The notes below the pieces were generated by a model. The model was not told the origin of the DNA. It made no database searches and worked only from the letters and a program-made list of their open reading frames with translations. The translations under genes and the position numbers were made by a program. From Macrostomum hystrix (lineage: Eukaryota > Platyhelminthes > Macrostomidae): a DNA stretch of 64,000 nt. The DNA lies in assembly GCA_950097015.1 (NCBI GenBank), contig CATNEN010000002.1, positions 806,001-870,000 of the forward strand, in the 5' to 3' direction. This document shows, piece by piece, positions 23,701-34,714 of this stretch. Positions within the stretch are counted from its first letter, which is position 1, and each line of letters opens with the position of its first letter.

Positions 23701-26700
23701 GTACAATTAGACAATAATTAATGCATTTTTACGTTTTTGGAATTTAATTTAATTTAAATTAAACTACTGACCCGATTCAGATATCAGGATGGAAGAATTT
23801 TGTCCCTTGTCGATCGAGTGCCCGAGAAATTCTACTACGTCATCTCCGGAAAGAGTAAGCGCGTTAGTTTAATCAATTAACGATCATCATTAAGTAAAAA
23901 CCAACTGATCTAAACTCGCCAGTCTTCCTCCGTACTAAATTAGTTGAAAGGCGTAAGACTTACGAGCTACGAGCTGGCGACTATGATCGGGTGTTCTCTG
24001 TCATCACCAAAGGCCAGACTAGCGATGTGAGTGTATGCTAACGTTACTTGCGTTACTTAGGTTACTAGCGTTACTTACGTTACTAGTGTTACTTACGTTA
24101 CTAGCGTTACTTACGTTACTAGCGTTACTTACGTTACTAGCGTTACTTACGTTACTAGCGTTACTTACGTCACTAGCGTTACTTACGTTACTAGCGTTAC
24201 TTACGTTACTAGCGTTACTTACGTTACTAGCGTTACTTACGTTACTAGCGTTACTTACGTTACTAGCGTTACTTACGTTACTAGCGTTACGTTACTAGCT
24301 TACTTTCTGAATTTCTGTTATCGGCAAGTGGAAACGACTAGTTATTAAACGTTACTTACGTTACTAGCGTTACTTACGTTACTAGCGCTACTTACGTAAC
24401 TAGCGTTACTTACGAGTTCGGTACTAGCGATACTTACGTTACTAGCGTTAACTTACGTTACTCGCGTTAAATTACGTTACTAGCGTTACTTTTTACCAGC
24501 GTTAGTTACGTTAAAATTACACAAAGGTCGAGCAGATGGAGCTTCAGAGACCGAAGAAGTTCACTTTGGTGACGAGCGGAATCACCGAGGTGCTGTCCCT
24601 AGACCGAGATGACTTTCTTCAACTGCTGAAAGGAACGGGCGGTTTGCCCCTTAAATTTCTGCAGTGAGTACCCACCTGTATGTAAAATAAAAGGAAGAGC
24701 ATTGTTTATATTTTTCAACATCTTTTTTCAGGGGACTGAGCATTTTTCAAGAATTCCCGTGCGAAAAATTTCTCGAAACACCGGAGGCCATTGTGACTCG
24801 CTACTTTCCCAAGGATCGGGTAATCCTGGAGGACATCACGGATACGCAATGGATTCATGTGATCAAATCTGTGAGACTTGTCAGGAGACTGCTTTTACAT
24901 GTTCGCTTGGGAAGAAAAGGGAAAATAGAGATTTCCAAGAAATTCATGACAAAGACAAAAGACAAGGATCACGGGGGCTGTACCTATGCTTCGAACTATA
25001 AAGAAAATTAATTACACCTTGGGCCCAAATCGGGCTGCGGCGCATCAGAATGCTGCTTGTGGCCGTTCAGTCCATGGACAGTCCACTCACCCTCAATTAC
25101 CCCAGCAAATGCTGCTACCCATTTAACAGCTGAGTGAACTGAAACAATGCAGAGTTAGGTGTCTCGCAAAAGGACACAGATAGTTGTGGAGTCAGGAATC
25201 GAACCCCCGACCTTCTAGACGTGATCCATTTGACCTGAGACCTCTAAAAACGTTACGAAACTCAAAGTGTTCTCAAAATCGCACCCTAGGGCTCAGCGAA
25301 GGTGATCCGCAAGCAGCTGGTCGTCCATTATCCCAAGAACAAGTACTCACGCGACCGGGTGGTCGGCTACTCAAAGCTCGGCAGTCACAGCACCGACATG
25401 CAGGGCCTGACAGAGCGTCAACGAGTTTACAAAGCTCGGCAGCATCCGCCGCCGGAGCAGCTGCCGCCTTTGTTCGGCGCCAAAAATCCACTGTCTCACA
25501 CTATCGGGATTATTCAACGAGAACAGCTGTCAAGTGCTTCGAAGGTAACACCATGCTCAGTTGTGTCTTTTATAGCATGACACTTTATAAAAGTTTTTTT
25601 TCTATCCATCCAGATTTTTTATGTTTACCAGCATTAGCAAGGTTAAGAGTAGATATGGCATCCCCCCAGTCCATGGACTGAAAAGCCGTATGCAACCTTG
25701 GGCTCGAATCTGGGGCAATGATGGATTCATTTTTTGGTCGCAGCCGCGAAGAGAAGGCTTGGGGGCTTGTCGTTTACACTGTGAGAGATACAATTCAGAC
25801 TACTGACAACAGTAGAAAAGCAAAGACTTGGCTGCAAAACTCTCATATAACACTAAAAAAGTATCGCCATAATAATGGAAAGCTTAAAAGAGACTTCTGT
25901 GCACACTAAGAGTGGTGGGAGAGGACTGCGTGTGGCTATGGCTGACTGACGAAGGCAAACAAGCCAGAAACCGGTCTCGGTCTGCCAGCGCGAGGTTCGT
26001 TCCCCGCTTTTAGTGTGTTACATACACCATTCAATTGGCTATCGCAATCAATGCGTCAGAACCTATTGACTGACTGACTGAATCCGCCCATTGAACAGAA
26101 GAAGGCTGGTAGCTTGACAGAGGAGGACCAGAAGCTGCCAAAGCTGCCTGGGACGTCGACTAGCGCAACATCCGTGACCAACGACGACGCATCGTCGGCG
26201 TCTGCTGAGGTGACCAAAGTGGTGAGCGAATGATTCTCATAGGTTTAAGATAAAATCCAAATAGTTTTTGCCACAATGTAAAAAAGTTGCCACAATGTAA
26301 CTTTTAGCGCCGTCCCCGGCCGTTCAACATGATCGCCAGGGAGCTGCAGATTCCGCTGCGCAGCGCCGGGTCAGTCCGGGCTGCGGCCAACGGCGGCATC
26401 GACGCCGCTGTGCGACCGCAGAGTCGTCGACGAGCCGCGGACGCCGCTCGGGTCCTGCTGGGACCCGACGGCTTCCCGGTTCAGAGGCCGCAACGAGAAG
26501 CATACGTGGTGCTGGACACACTCAGGAATGGCGACTTTTTGGTAAGTTTTTAGCTAACTGGACGGGGACCTGATCATGTACACGCCATGGACCACATGAG
26601 TAGGGAAACTACGCTTTCTTAGAAAAGGTTTGCGAGGCTGGTTTCTGCCAAAAATCAGTCAGCCAAACTCTTTCTAAGAAACGTAGTTTGCCTTCCTTCT

Positions 26701-27309
26701 ACTCCTAGTGGTTCTTCTTGACGTAAATGGTTTTGAATCGTTTTGAATCATAAAACCAGAAACAATTAATGTCCAGCAATATATGCAGTATTTCATTCCT
26801 AAACGCTCTTTAATATAGGGCTTCCGAAATATCACCACACTGATTGAAGGCGAGAGAATTGTTCGAGTAAGTTTTACTACAATAAATGCAATTTAATACG
26901 CTTTCAGGTAGGCATCTTTAAAAAAATCTGGCATTTTTTAATCCCAATTAACAGGACAAAGAGAATGTGCTCGGCCTGCTAAGCGACGGAGCTGAGATAA
27001 TTCTCATCAGTAAGAGATTCTTCGTGCAGCACGCAGCCAATAATACAATGCTCAAGGCTGAGACTATGGTAAGCAGACAATGGTAGACAGCTAAACTTGA
27101 TCACTAATGATTGATTGATAAGTGTCTTTAACGAATCGCTTTTATTGGTGTTAAAATAGGCCAGAGATTTCGCCAGCCAGTCGGAAGCTAGCCAGAGCAT
27201 CGAAGCCAAGGAGGACTGGGACATGTTCAGGGCAGCTTTTGTCCAGCGAATGGCAGCCAGAAATCAAGAGGCGCGACGCCAGCGGCAGACCCGGCTTCTG
27301 ACTTCTTAG
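20706..27309 (+). CDS. CNBD2-like cyclic-nucleotide-binding-domain protein, about 905 aa (gene 1)
   Basis: Fifteen exons join in phase: 20706-21567, 22015-22139, 22622-22813, 23224-23292, 23599-23690, 23781-23854, 23923-24026, 24527-24663, 24732-24870, 25290-25544, 26099-26221, 26308-26541, 26819-26866, 26955-27068 and 27160-27309. Exon 1 is a long acidic Glu/Ser-rich low-complexity N terminus. Exons 5-8 form a cNMP-binding beta-roll (YQDGRILSLVDRVPEKFYYVISGK). The expected phosphate-binding cassette (FGELA...RAATV) is missing: the region reads AGDYDRVFSVITKGQTSD. Cyclic nucleotide binding is therefore doubtful. Exon 9 to 10 reads DTQWIHVIKS then GSAKVIRKQ, a second partial CNB-like roll as in vertebrate CNBD2. 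The start at 20706 was chosen for its gccATGG context; an in-frame ATG exists at 20592. It is likely a paralogue of the gene at 49936. Confidence 0.85.
22190..22320 (+). mobile_element. Degenerate SINE family A fragment
   Basis: It has gaggtcgggagtttgaatcg in the B-box position, then cagtccacacaactgt and gcatcagttgcattagctgg. It lies in intron 22140-22621 of CNBD2-like gene 1. Confidence 0.5.
22860..23135 (+). mobile_element. SINE family B, nearly full-length
   Basis: After a damaged head (gagctcgatttcgcggcgac), the body is complete: gcgcagccgcggacagaagg, cttgggggcttgtc, tacgcccttgagggccaacc, ggcagatgtacacacctgtg, cagcgaaatgggcagaattg and cctcctcgctggctgcgg. It lies in the intron before exon 4 of gene 1. 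Confidence 0.8.
23395..23565 (+). mobile_element. Degenerate or rearranged SINE family A
   Basis: It contains cgacttgaaggccggtggtt with cgattcctgactccactg (tRNA-like B-box region) and atgtcatttaacaaaacaag. Pieces of the 3' part (cagtctgtggactgaacag) lie upstream instead of downstream, so the copy is rearranged or is two fragments. Confidence 0.55.
24035..24515. repeat. 18-bp minisatellite (cgttactagcgttactta) in CNBD2-like gene 1
   Basis: About 25 copies of the 18-bp unit, interrupted near 24300-24345, fill the intron 24027-24526. The array begins about 10 nt after the donor. The same unit forms the array at 30265-30672 in RFT1. Confidence 0.95.
25010..25225 (-). mobile_element. SINE family A, minus orientation
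   Basis: On the minus strand it shows gaaggtcgggggttcgattc, then ctgactccacaac, cagctgttaaatgggtagc, taattgaggg and a damaged agtccatgga block. It lies in intron 24871-25289 of CNBD2-like gene 1. Confidence 0.78.
25622..25800 (+). mobile_element. Chimeric SINE: 3' part of family A joined to 3' part of family B
   Basis: 25622-25715 has accagcattagcaaggtt and cccagtccatggactgaaaa (family A body). From about 25730 the text becomes gtcgcagccgcgaagagaagg and cttgggggcttgtcg (family B body). It lies in the intron 25545-26098. Confidence 0.6.
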
Positions 27310-28230
27310 AAATGACTCGTTTAAGAGACAATTTGACGTTTTTTCCTGAGTGGGAAGATTTTCAATTCCCTGCCCTGGCACATCACCTCAGTTAGGATTA
27401 GTCACGCTATGTCTGGGTGAAAACTGACCTTGAACACTTGATTGGTTGTCGAGGGTTAAGTTATCTGTGCTATATTTAGAAAAATGTATGGAAAACACCC
27501 AAGCGCCCAATAAAAACAGAACTGGAAATTTGATTGGCTATGGAGAAAGCCTATCAACCCCATCCAAGCGCGTGACGACATCTAGCCAATAATAATTGAA
27601 GAATATAATTGAAACTAAGCTTAAATGCAGATTGAAAAGACTAAAATTAATTTTTGGTAGAATTTAGATAGGTCATGATTTTTTTCACATTTTTCTCCTC
27701 ATGCAAAATCAATAAACTGATTATAATTAAGGAATTATCACACTGTCAAAATTACCCAGCACGATAACTTTATATATGTCTGTAATTGCCTTTTACTAAT
27801 ATATTCTATATCAAATAAAACTTAAGCACCGGCTCTTTAGTATTTTTTTACAAGAAATTAAAATCTAGTCGCTTTCATCTTGATTCTACTCATCACGAGA
27901 ATGTTGTAAAAATGCCATCACCAAGTTGTGATAAATCCGTAGAAGTGCAGAAGTGCAACCATTGCGTGAATTTGTGTATTTTGTTCTTAAATGTTTAATA
28001 ACATAACAAAGCACATGCATGATTAATGATATAATAAGTAAGATAGCAGTTTTGGCACTTTGAGGCGTAATTGTAATTAGAAAAAAACAAATCACCAAAA
28101 ACGTAATGCTACATGTAAAAACATGTTCTCAAGTATTGCATGTGACTTCTTGGCAATTTCTGTGTGCGAACTGAATATCTTGTCAATTTGCAATAGGAGA
28201 TTGAGGAGATACCTAGCACAGCTCAAGATG
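27310..28230. other. Intergenic stretch between convergent genes
   Basis: This is the 3' flank of CNBD2-like gene 1. A possible poly(A) signal aataaa lies at 27509-27514, about 200 nt after the stop. I see no gene. Confidence 0.5.
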
Positions 28231-28259
28231 ACTCTCTGAGCACACTTCGGTGATTCTTA

Positions 28260-28895
28260 GTAGGGCGATTCTAAACAGGTATTTAGACGATTATCTGGGG
28301 AAGGGATTGGGGCGATTATCTGGGGATGGAATTGGGGCGATTATCTGGGGAAGGTATTGGGGCGATTATCTGGGGAAGGGATTGGGGCGATTATCTGGGG
28401 AAGGGATTGGGGCGATTATCTGGAAAGGGATTGGGGCGATTATCTGGAAAGGGATTGGGGCGATTATATGGGGAAGGGATTGGGGCGATTATCTGGAAAG
28501 GGATTGGGACGATTATATGGGGAAGGGATTGGGGCGATTATCTGGAAAGGGATTGGGACGATTATATGGGGAAGGGATTGGGGCGATTATATGGGGAAGG
28601 GATTGGGGCGATTATCTGGGGAAGGGATTGGGACGATTCTCTGGGAAAGGGATTGGGACGATTCTCTGGGAAAGGGATTGGGACGATTCTCTGGGAAAGA
28701 AATTCGGACGATTCTCTGGAAAGGGATTGGGACGATTCTCTGGAAAGGGATTTCTGACGATTCTCTGAAAAGGGATTAGGACGATTCTCTGAAAGGGGAT
28801 TGGGGCGATTATCTGGGGAAGGGATTGGGGCGATTCTCTGGGAAAGGGATTGGGGCGATTCTCTGGGAAAGGGATTGGGGCGATTCTCTGGGAAA
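28260..28895. repeat. About 24-26 bp G-rich minisatellite between CNBD2-like gene 1 and RFT1
   Basis: About 25 copies of a unit like gggaagggattggggcgatt plus atctg lie between the two convergent genes. The right half changes to gattctctgggaaagg variants. G-runs on the plus strand could form G-quadruplexes. Long frames here are repeat artefacts. Confidence 0.93.
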
Positions 28896-28964
28896 GGAAT
28901 GAAACAAGCGTATTTTTATGATATTTAGGCTGGAAACTAGAAGTCAGTTTAAAAGAGCTAGTTC

Positions 28965-31900
28965 TTAGTAAAAAGCTGCTAAAACACATTTCAATCCTAA
29001 GCAGGCCAGCAGGCCAATAGCAGCGCAGCTGTGCACGCCAATTTGCAAGCGCTTTGCGTGCCGACCAATCACCGAAGCCCTAATCCGGGCCATAACTGGC
29101 AGCTTGTCGGCCAGGTTGGTCAAATCGGATTCCAAATTAATGCAAGCGGTGACAACAAACAGAAAGGCATTGGCGCCAACAGCCAGGTGGCACAGCTGAC
29201 TAACTGGACGGGCGTCGCTGGAGAACACCTGGTGAGGTAATCAGAGGTTTGTAAGCATCGTCGAGATATTCAGCGATTTTTTTTCGAAGACCCTGGTGAC
29301 AAGGACAACTAACACTGATATGTACGAGTATAAACATCTGTGGCGAATCCTTATTGCTTCAATTTTTTATAGGGATCTTGGTTCTCAGCATCCCAGGCCC
29401 CAGTCCCCTTCATCGTGGAGCATGGGCGGCGACCGTCGGGACCTTTAGCAAAAAAACACCTGATCGCCACCTTAAAAACGACTGCGTTCCCAAAGCTGAA
29501 ATAGAAGATTTCTCTTTTGTATGCAATCTCCAGTCAGTAGACAAAATCAGTAAATGAAGGAGACCCTGGTTACTGGCATGCTGACAACAAAGTCAGTCTC
29601 TGCGACTGACTAACAGTTTGTGCGGCCGACATGGTTCCGTGATAACATTTTGTGAGCAGAAAAACTATGCCACTAGACAACACGACGAAAATCGTTGATT
29701 ATCTCGACGATGCCGATGTGATTCAGGAAGGCGTTTCATCGGATAGAGCGGAACATTGTAGCCCGTGTTCTGCATTTTCAAGAATTTCTAGCAATTGGTT
29801 GAATATTTTTCGAGATACAGAAAAAGGGGGGCATTTGAAATACCCTTGTCTTCGATTCTCAGCCACTTTCTCCTCAAGTACATGTGTCATCCACGAGTAG
29901 CTACTGACCCAGTTTGAGCAGCAGGTGACACCGAAGGCCGCAGCCATGACCCAGCGCACCCGACAGCTGGGCAGTAGCCAGCCGATGATTCCGCCATCGC
30001 TGCCGCCAATGTACTTCTCGGCGAACAGTAGACTGGCCCGGGCTCGCAGGCCGATGTTGACACAGTTGGCCAGAACAAACCCGGCACAGGCGGCTTCGGA
30101 ACCCAGGCCGAGCAGGCTGGCGCCGAATTGACGAATAGCGCCGGTGGCCAAGACCGCAGTGGCGAGGAAGGCAGCGGAGTAACCTACCAGGCGACGATTG
30201 TGCAAGTCCACCTGCGAACCAATAAAACTGATTGTATTGGCAGGGAGCTGTGAGCCCCGACCCAGTTACTAGCGTTACTTACGTTACTAGCGTTACTTAC
30301 GTTACTAGCGTTACTTACGTTACTAGCGTTACTTACGTTACTAGCGTTACTTACGTTACTAGCGTTACTTACGTTACTAGCGTTACTGACGTTACTAGCG
30401 TTACTTACGTTACTAGCGTTACTGACGTTACTAGCGTTACTGACGTTACTCACGTTACTAGCGTTACTGACGTTACTAGCGTTACTCACGTTACTAGCGT
30501 TACTCACGTTACTAGCATTACTCACGTTACTAGCGTTACTCACGTTACTAGCGTTACTCACGTTACTAGCGTTACTCACGTTACTAGCGTTAATTACGGT
30601 ACTAGCGTTACTAGCGTTACTAGCGTTACTGACGTTACTAGCGTTACTTACGTCACTAGCGTTACAAGTTACTTAATTGAGGGCTTTAGGTACGGTGACT
30701 AGGTACACTGTCTAATAATGAGAAAGCCAGGGCAGATGTACACACCTGTGTACAGTATCCGTGAGCATGAGTGCTCAGGACCAAATAATGGGTCAGGCCC
30801 CGCTAATATCAATGCCATTATCTTGTTAGCCTCATCTAACTTGGCCTCACAAACCTGAATTCGTGACATTGTGGCAAACATGAACGCTTCAGACACTCCA
30901 TTCCAGGCTAGAAGTAGGACGTAGCAGCTGAACAGCCTCAGCAAATTGGGGCCTTCGCCAACACTGAGAGTGGCACCGCTGTACAGCCGCAGTAGCTGAG
31001 TAGAGTACGGCACAGCGAACAGGGCCACCGTCCAGCCAATCAGAGACACCAGACGGAGGGCGCCGCGCAGGTAGACACCGGCCAGGCCAACCCGATCTGG
31101 ATCCTGCTGCTCCGGCGGCTGACCGCGACGCAGCGACTTGCCAAAGAAATGATAGGCGCCCTCCTCAACAGGCTGGGACGGCGAGGAGAGACAAAAATTT
31201 CAGTGCCATTAGATATTGTGATAAAAAATAATGGTGTCTCTTTTTTAAACAAACGACGTCAGCTTTAGTTATACAGGATATGTGAAACTTCCAGCTTTTA
31301 AGAGTAGAAAGGATATCCACATTTTTTTTGCTTAAAGCAGCCACGCTGTCAATGTGTTCGCAAACCAAATTAGCCGCTCAGGCATACCTGAAACAACAGT
31401 CTGGCGGCAAGTGATCCCAAGTTGGACACACTGTCCAGCAGTCCCTGCTCAGCTAGGCTCAGCAGATTCGTAAACGTCAGGACGTATTTTTCACCCTCCG
31501 TTAGCAACTGTTTCACGGCGCACTGGCCTAGAAATGATCGAACTAAAGCGACCTGAGCAGAGTCCAATGGTTCCCTACTTGAGTCTCTGGCTGACGCTGT
31601 CTCAACCGAAGCGGAGCTGGCAGCCAGGGCCGACCTGGCAAAGTGCCAGGGCAGGCTGAGCAGCCCGGGCGGCACTAGGGGCACGCCAACCAGTCCAGCC
31701 AATCGGCGATCTCCGCCATCGCCTCCAGGGCGAATCATTCGTCTGGCTCTGAGCCACATGTAGCCAAACAGGGTGCAACCGTACATCAGCTGACCAATCG
31801 AATAAATTCTGATAGGTGAGCCAGACAATGTCACGCCTACGCCAACAAAGCCACACCGAACTAGCTGAGCCCAACCTTCTGCGGCGACTCGCTGACCCAT

Positions 31901-32338
31901 GACAAGGTGAATCTGCAGCAGAATCTGCAGCGGCTCCGTTAGCAATTCGGCCAATGCCGAGCCGGCATAGAGACAAACTTCCGTAGTAGGCAGCGACAAA
32001 GACCACAAAGGAATCAAGACTGCGGACCACATCAAGCCCAACCAAGGAGCCAACCAGAGCAGATTGATCAAAGAGCGCAGCTGGCTCTGAGTGCTTGGAG
32101 CACTAACACAGGCCTTTCTAAATGGCTCGCGAGCAAAGAATGTCACAGTTGAGTAGAGCAGAGTAAGTTGAGCAGCCTGGCCTAGCACCGACTTGGTCAC
32201 GTGACGCAGCACCCAAGCGTTCAAAATAAATGTTGACAATCGGAACAGGGCGTTCAGTGCCGCATTGAAGACTGTGTGCTGCAACGCCGAACTAAACAGG
32301 CTGCTAGTTGCCGATGAGGCAGACTCACTTGAGCTCAT
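28965..32338 (-). CDS. RFT1: RFT1-like lipid-linked oligosaccharide protein, 611 aa
   Basis: Multi-pass ER membrane protein of the RFT1 family, needed for N-glycosylation at the Man5GlcNAc2-PP-dolichol step. Four exons all join at phase 0: 32338-31388, 31172-30855, 30211-29909 and 29228-28965. The N-terminal part reads FNAALNALFRLSTFILNAWV and FFAREPFRKAC, the family hallmark. The middle reads LTEGEKYVLTF with SLAARLLFQ, then PVEEGAYHFFGK. Exon 2 has GPNLLRLFSCYVLLLAWNGV and SEAFMFATMS, and exon 3 has AGFVLANCVNIGLR. About a dozen hydrophobic segments are evident. The donor after exon 3 is GTCAGT. An acceptor-like ctccactttcag ends 17 nt before the ATG. The human protein is 541 aa, so this one is somewhat long. 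Confidence 0.93.
29245..29835 (+). repeat. Dispersed repeat family C, two blocks
   Basis: Block 1 (29245-29315) reads gcatcgtcgagatattcagc and tcgaagaccctggtgacaag. Block 2 (29690-29835) reads atctcgacgatgccgatgtg, gtttcatcggata and cgagatacagaaaaa. The same two blocks occur in the same order at 57130-57550. It lies in the RFT1 intron 29229-29908. Confidence 0.6.
30265..30672. repeat. 18-bp minisatellite in RFT1 intron, same unit as at 24035
   Basis: About 22 copies of cgttactagcgttactta, with variants gttactgac and gttactcac, lie in the RFT1 intron 30212-30854. The variants are grouped: ttac on the left, tgac in the middle, tcac on the right. Confidence 0.95.
30718..30785 (+). mobile_element. 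SINE family B short fragment
   Basis: It reads gagaaagccagggcagatgt, then acacacctgtgt and gtgctcagg, matching the middle of family B. It lies in the RFT1 intron 30212-30854. Confidence 0.55.
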
Positions 32339-32355
32339 TTTCCGGCAAGCAACGG
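32339..32355 (-). promoter_or_regulatory. Acceptor-like site upstream of RFT1 start
   Basis: The minus strand reads ctccactttcag just before 32355, 17 nt upstream of the ATG. It has a good pyrimidine tract, and no upstream coding exon was found. Confidence 0.45.
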
Positions 32356-32407
32356 CTGAAAGTGGAGAAACTATTGCTCGATTTTCTTTTGTTTAAATTG
32401 GTTATAT

Positions 32408-32668
32408 TCGGCAATGGAGGCTACTTGACTAGTGGTTGGAGCGACGGACTTACGTCTCGAAAGTCGGGGGTTCGATTCCTCCCTCTGGAACAACGGGAAT
32501 CAGCTCAATCACTCTTAATCAACTGGGGGTAATTAAGGGTTGGTGTGTCTTCTCCCCAGTCCATGTACTGTACTCTTACACAGTAAGTCTTTACGCAGTC
32601 TTACAATAGCTGCGGCTGCTGCACATCTGACCCGATATCTAAGGGCAGGTGTAATCAAATCTAGTTAT
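32408..32668 (+). mobile_element. SINE family A between RFT1 and GCHFR
   Basis: It has gactagtggttggagcgacg (A-box side), ggggttcgattcc (B box), then a body that has lost the agcaagacactt motif, the damaged palindrome agtccatgtact, and tgcacatctgacccga with tail gtgtaatcaa. Confidence 0.78.
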
Positions 32669-33160
32669 CAGGAAATGAGAAAACGAACTGAATTAGATGG
32701 CTAATGAAATATGTAACTACATAATTAACTAACTTATAAGATACTTCTTGTAGTAAATAAGTTAAAGTTTTTTATTTAATAAAAAAATGACATGATCTCT
32801 TTCTAAAAAGATGCATTTAATCAAACAAACACCTAAAAACAAATAAACTACTTAGTAAGTAGGAAACGCTAAAATCTTAAAAAATATGCATGAAAATCAA
32901 TAAGACAGTTTCCGTCACCAAGAACAGGAAATACATAATATGCGTCATTTACTACTGTGCGGTCAATAGCACCAACTGCAAAAAACAATACAAAGAAAGT
33001 TTAATGACTTTTGAAATGGTAAAGTTCTGAGATCTTCCCCTCAATTTTTTATAAAAGGAATGTGGTGAAAAAAGCGTAGATATTGCAATAAAAATCTCCA
33101 CCAGGTAATAATAAAAAGTGTTTCAAAGTGTTCAGAAAATCAATCAATTGATTTCGGTGA

Positions 33161-33978
33161 CTAATGAGCTTCGTTCGACTGTAAACTAATGAGAGACTTC
33201 AATTGGTCGGGTTGAGTCTCCGTGTGCAATGTCCAAATGCAGGTCTGGCCAACACCTGTGACAGCAACTACTCGGTAGGTGAGGTCGTGGAGCCGATTTA
33301 GCACCTGCCTCGGGCACAGCGGCGTTGTCCACTGGAAGCTGTAGTGTTTTAATTAAATATCCATAATTAGCAGCCGAATGATGTAAATTCAAAATATAAC
33401 TACTCACAGTAGTGAGTACATGTTTGTTCAACCATGGAATTCCTAATTAAATTCTTAGCTACAAAGCTACTCACAGTAGTTTTTCAGAATATTTATTTCT
33501 CAATTAAAGTTTTAGCCATAAAGCTACTTTCAGTAGTTTGTTTGAATATCAATTTACCCTTTAAAGTTTTAACTTCAAAGCTACTACCAGTAGTTTGTTC
33601 GATATTTATTTCCATTTTTTAGTTTTAGCTACTCGTACAAATCTACTCTCTGCATTTTATGTGAATATTTAATATAGTTAATATTTAATAGTATCTGTCA
33701 ACTACAAGTTAATTTCTTCTTTCACACAAAAAGCTACTAACGGTAGTTTGCGCAAATATATTTTACAAATTATTGCCGTCTCGTTTTTCCTTCTTGGCTC
33801 CAAGAAGAAGCATCAGTTGTTCGTCGCTCCATTCGTCGCCAACCAGGGTGGGACCGCTTTCCTAGAAACAGTTGGATAAGAATTAATAACTTGATTAACA
33901 TAAAAGTGAGATAAAAAAGACATAATTCTTATCAAAACTTACAAGTCGAACTTGGCAACTGACGAGTAGATAGGACAT
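33161..33978 (-). CDS. GCHFR: GTP cyclohydrolase I feedback regulatory protein (GFRP), 102 aa
   Basis: Small regulator that forms pentamers on GTP cyclohydrolase I and mediates BH4 inhibition and phenylalanine activation. Three exons join in phase: 33978-33943, 33861-33767 and 33338-33161. The protein starts MSYLLVSCQVRL, continues ESGPTLVGDEWSDEQLMLLLG and NNFFQWTTP, and ends in YRVVAVTGVGQTCIWTLHTE plus a tail of about 18 residues. Each block aligns with the conserved blocks of the animal family (MPYLLIS, GPTMVGDE, LGNNF, TGVGQT). Human GFRP is 84 aa, so the extra length is the C-terminal tail. Exon 1 is only 36 nt. The BH4/phenylalanine partner enzyme is not in the window. A weak acceptor-like ctggtag ends 29 nt before the ATG. 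Confidence 0.92.
33380..33750. repeat. About 65-70 bp degenerate repeat in GCHFR intron
   Basis: Five to six diverged copies share ttttagctacaaagctact and cagtagtttgttcgaatatt-like blocks. They fill the second GCHFR intron (33339-33766). Spacing between aagctact blocks is about 65-70 bp. Confidence 0.7.
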
Positions 33979-34009
33979 TTTTGCTTATTATTATTATTAA
34001 TTTCTATCT

Positions 34010-34714
34010 ACCAGTAAAATTATCTGAAAATGTGAAGGATACAATGGTTATAAATATATCGGACTATAAAAGATTTTAAATTTCTAAGAAACACAAACAA
34101 GAACAGAAGGCCTAATGTGTCAGGACACTTGCAACAAGAGGGGAACGGATAGCTTGTTGGTCTGATTGTATTTCGAATAAGCAAATCGTGTAATAAGTAA
34201 TCTAGATCGTAATTACCAGCGTAATGATAACAATGACAAACAATTTTTCGTTTTGATGGAAAACAGAAAGTACGAAAGCTAAATATAACAGAAAAGTGTA
34301 ACCTATGAAAAAAACAGTTACACCTATTTTCAAAACACTTTTTCTAATTCTAATCTGAAATTTAAAAAGGCTAGCAAAAATGTGCTGTAGCAACGGTAAA
34401 CACACCGGAATTAAATTATTTGTAATGACTTTAACAAAACAAAGACGTGAGTTGTTTGAGCACTTGTTTTAGGATCTAAATTATAATTGTTAAACCAACA
34501 TTTTTGGAAGCTGAATTCTGAAAGAGGAAAAAAATTCAACGATAGAAACTTGAACGAATATAAAGATATAATTTTAGGTGAAATTTTAATGAAACCTGAT
34601 TTTTATATAACTGTTCTACTAGCAAAATAATTTCCTATACTTGCCCAACATTATAAGAAACTAATATTTAGGAACGTGAAAAGCTTAAGCACACAAATAT
34701 CATGCGGAATCTGT
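34010..34714. other. Intergenic AT-rich stretch between GCHFR and MPST
   Basis: I see no gene, repeat or SINE. It holds the GCHFR upstream region and the MPST 3' flank. Confidence 0.5.

Noticed and set aside
28250-28989. Gly/Leu/Arg-rich and Pro/Asn-rich long frames
   Set aside because: Repeat artefacts of the G-rich minisatellite between convergent genes.
30184-30702. Ser/Asn/Val and Thr/Val repeat proteins
   Set aside because: They are the 18-bp satellite in the RFT1 intron, and the same pattern at 24035 is in another gene's intron.
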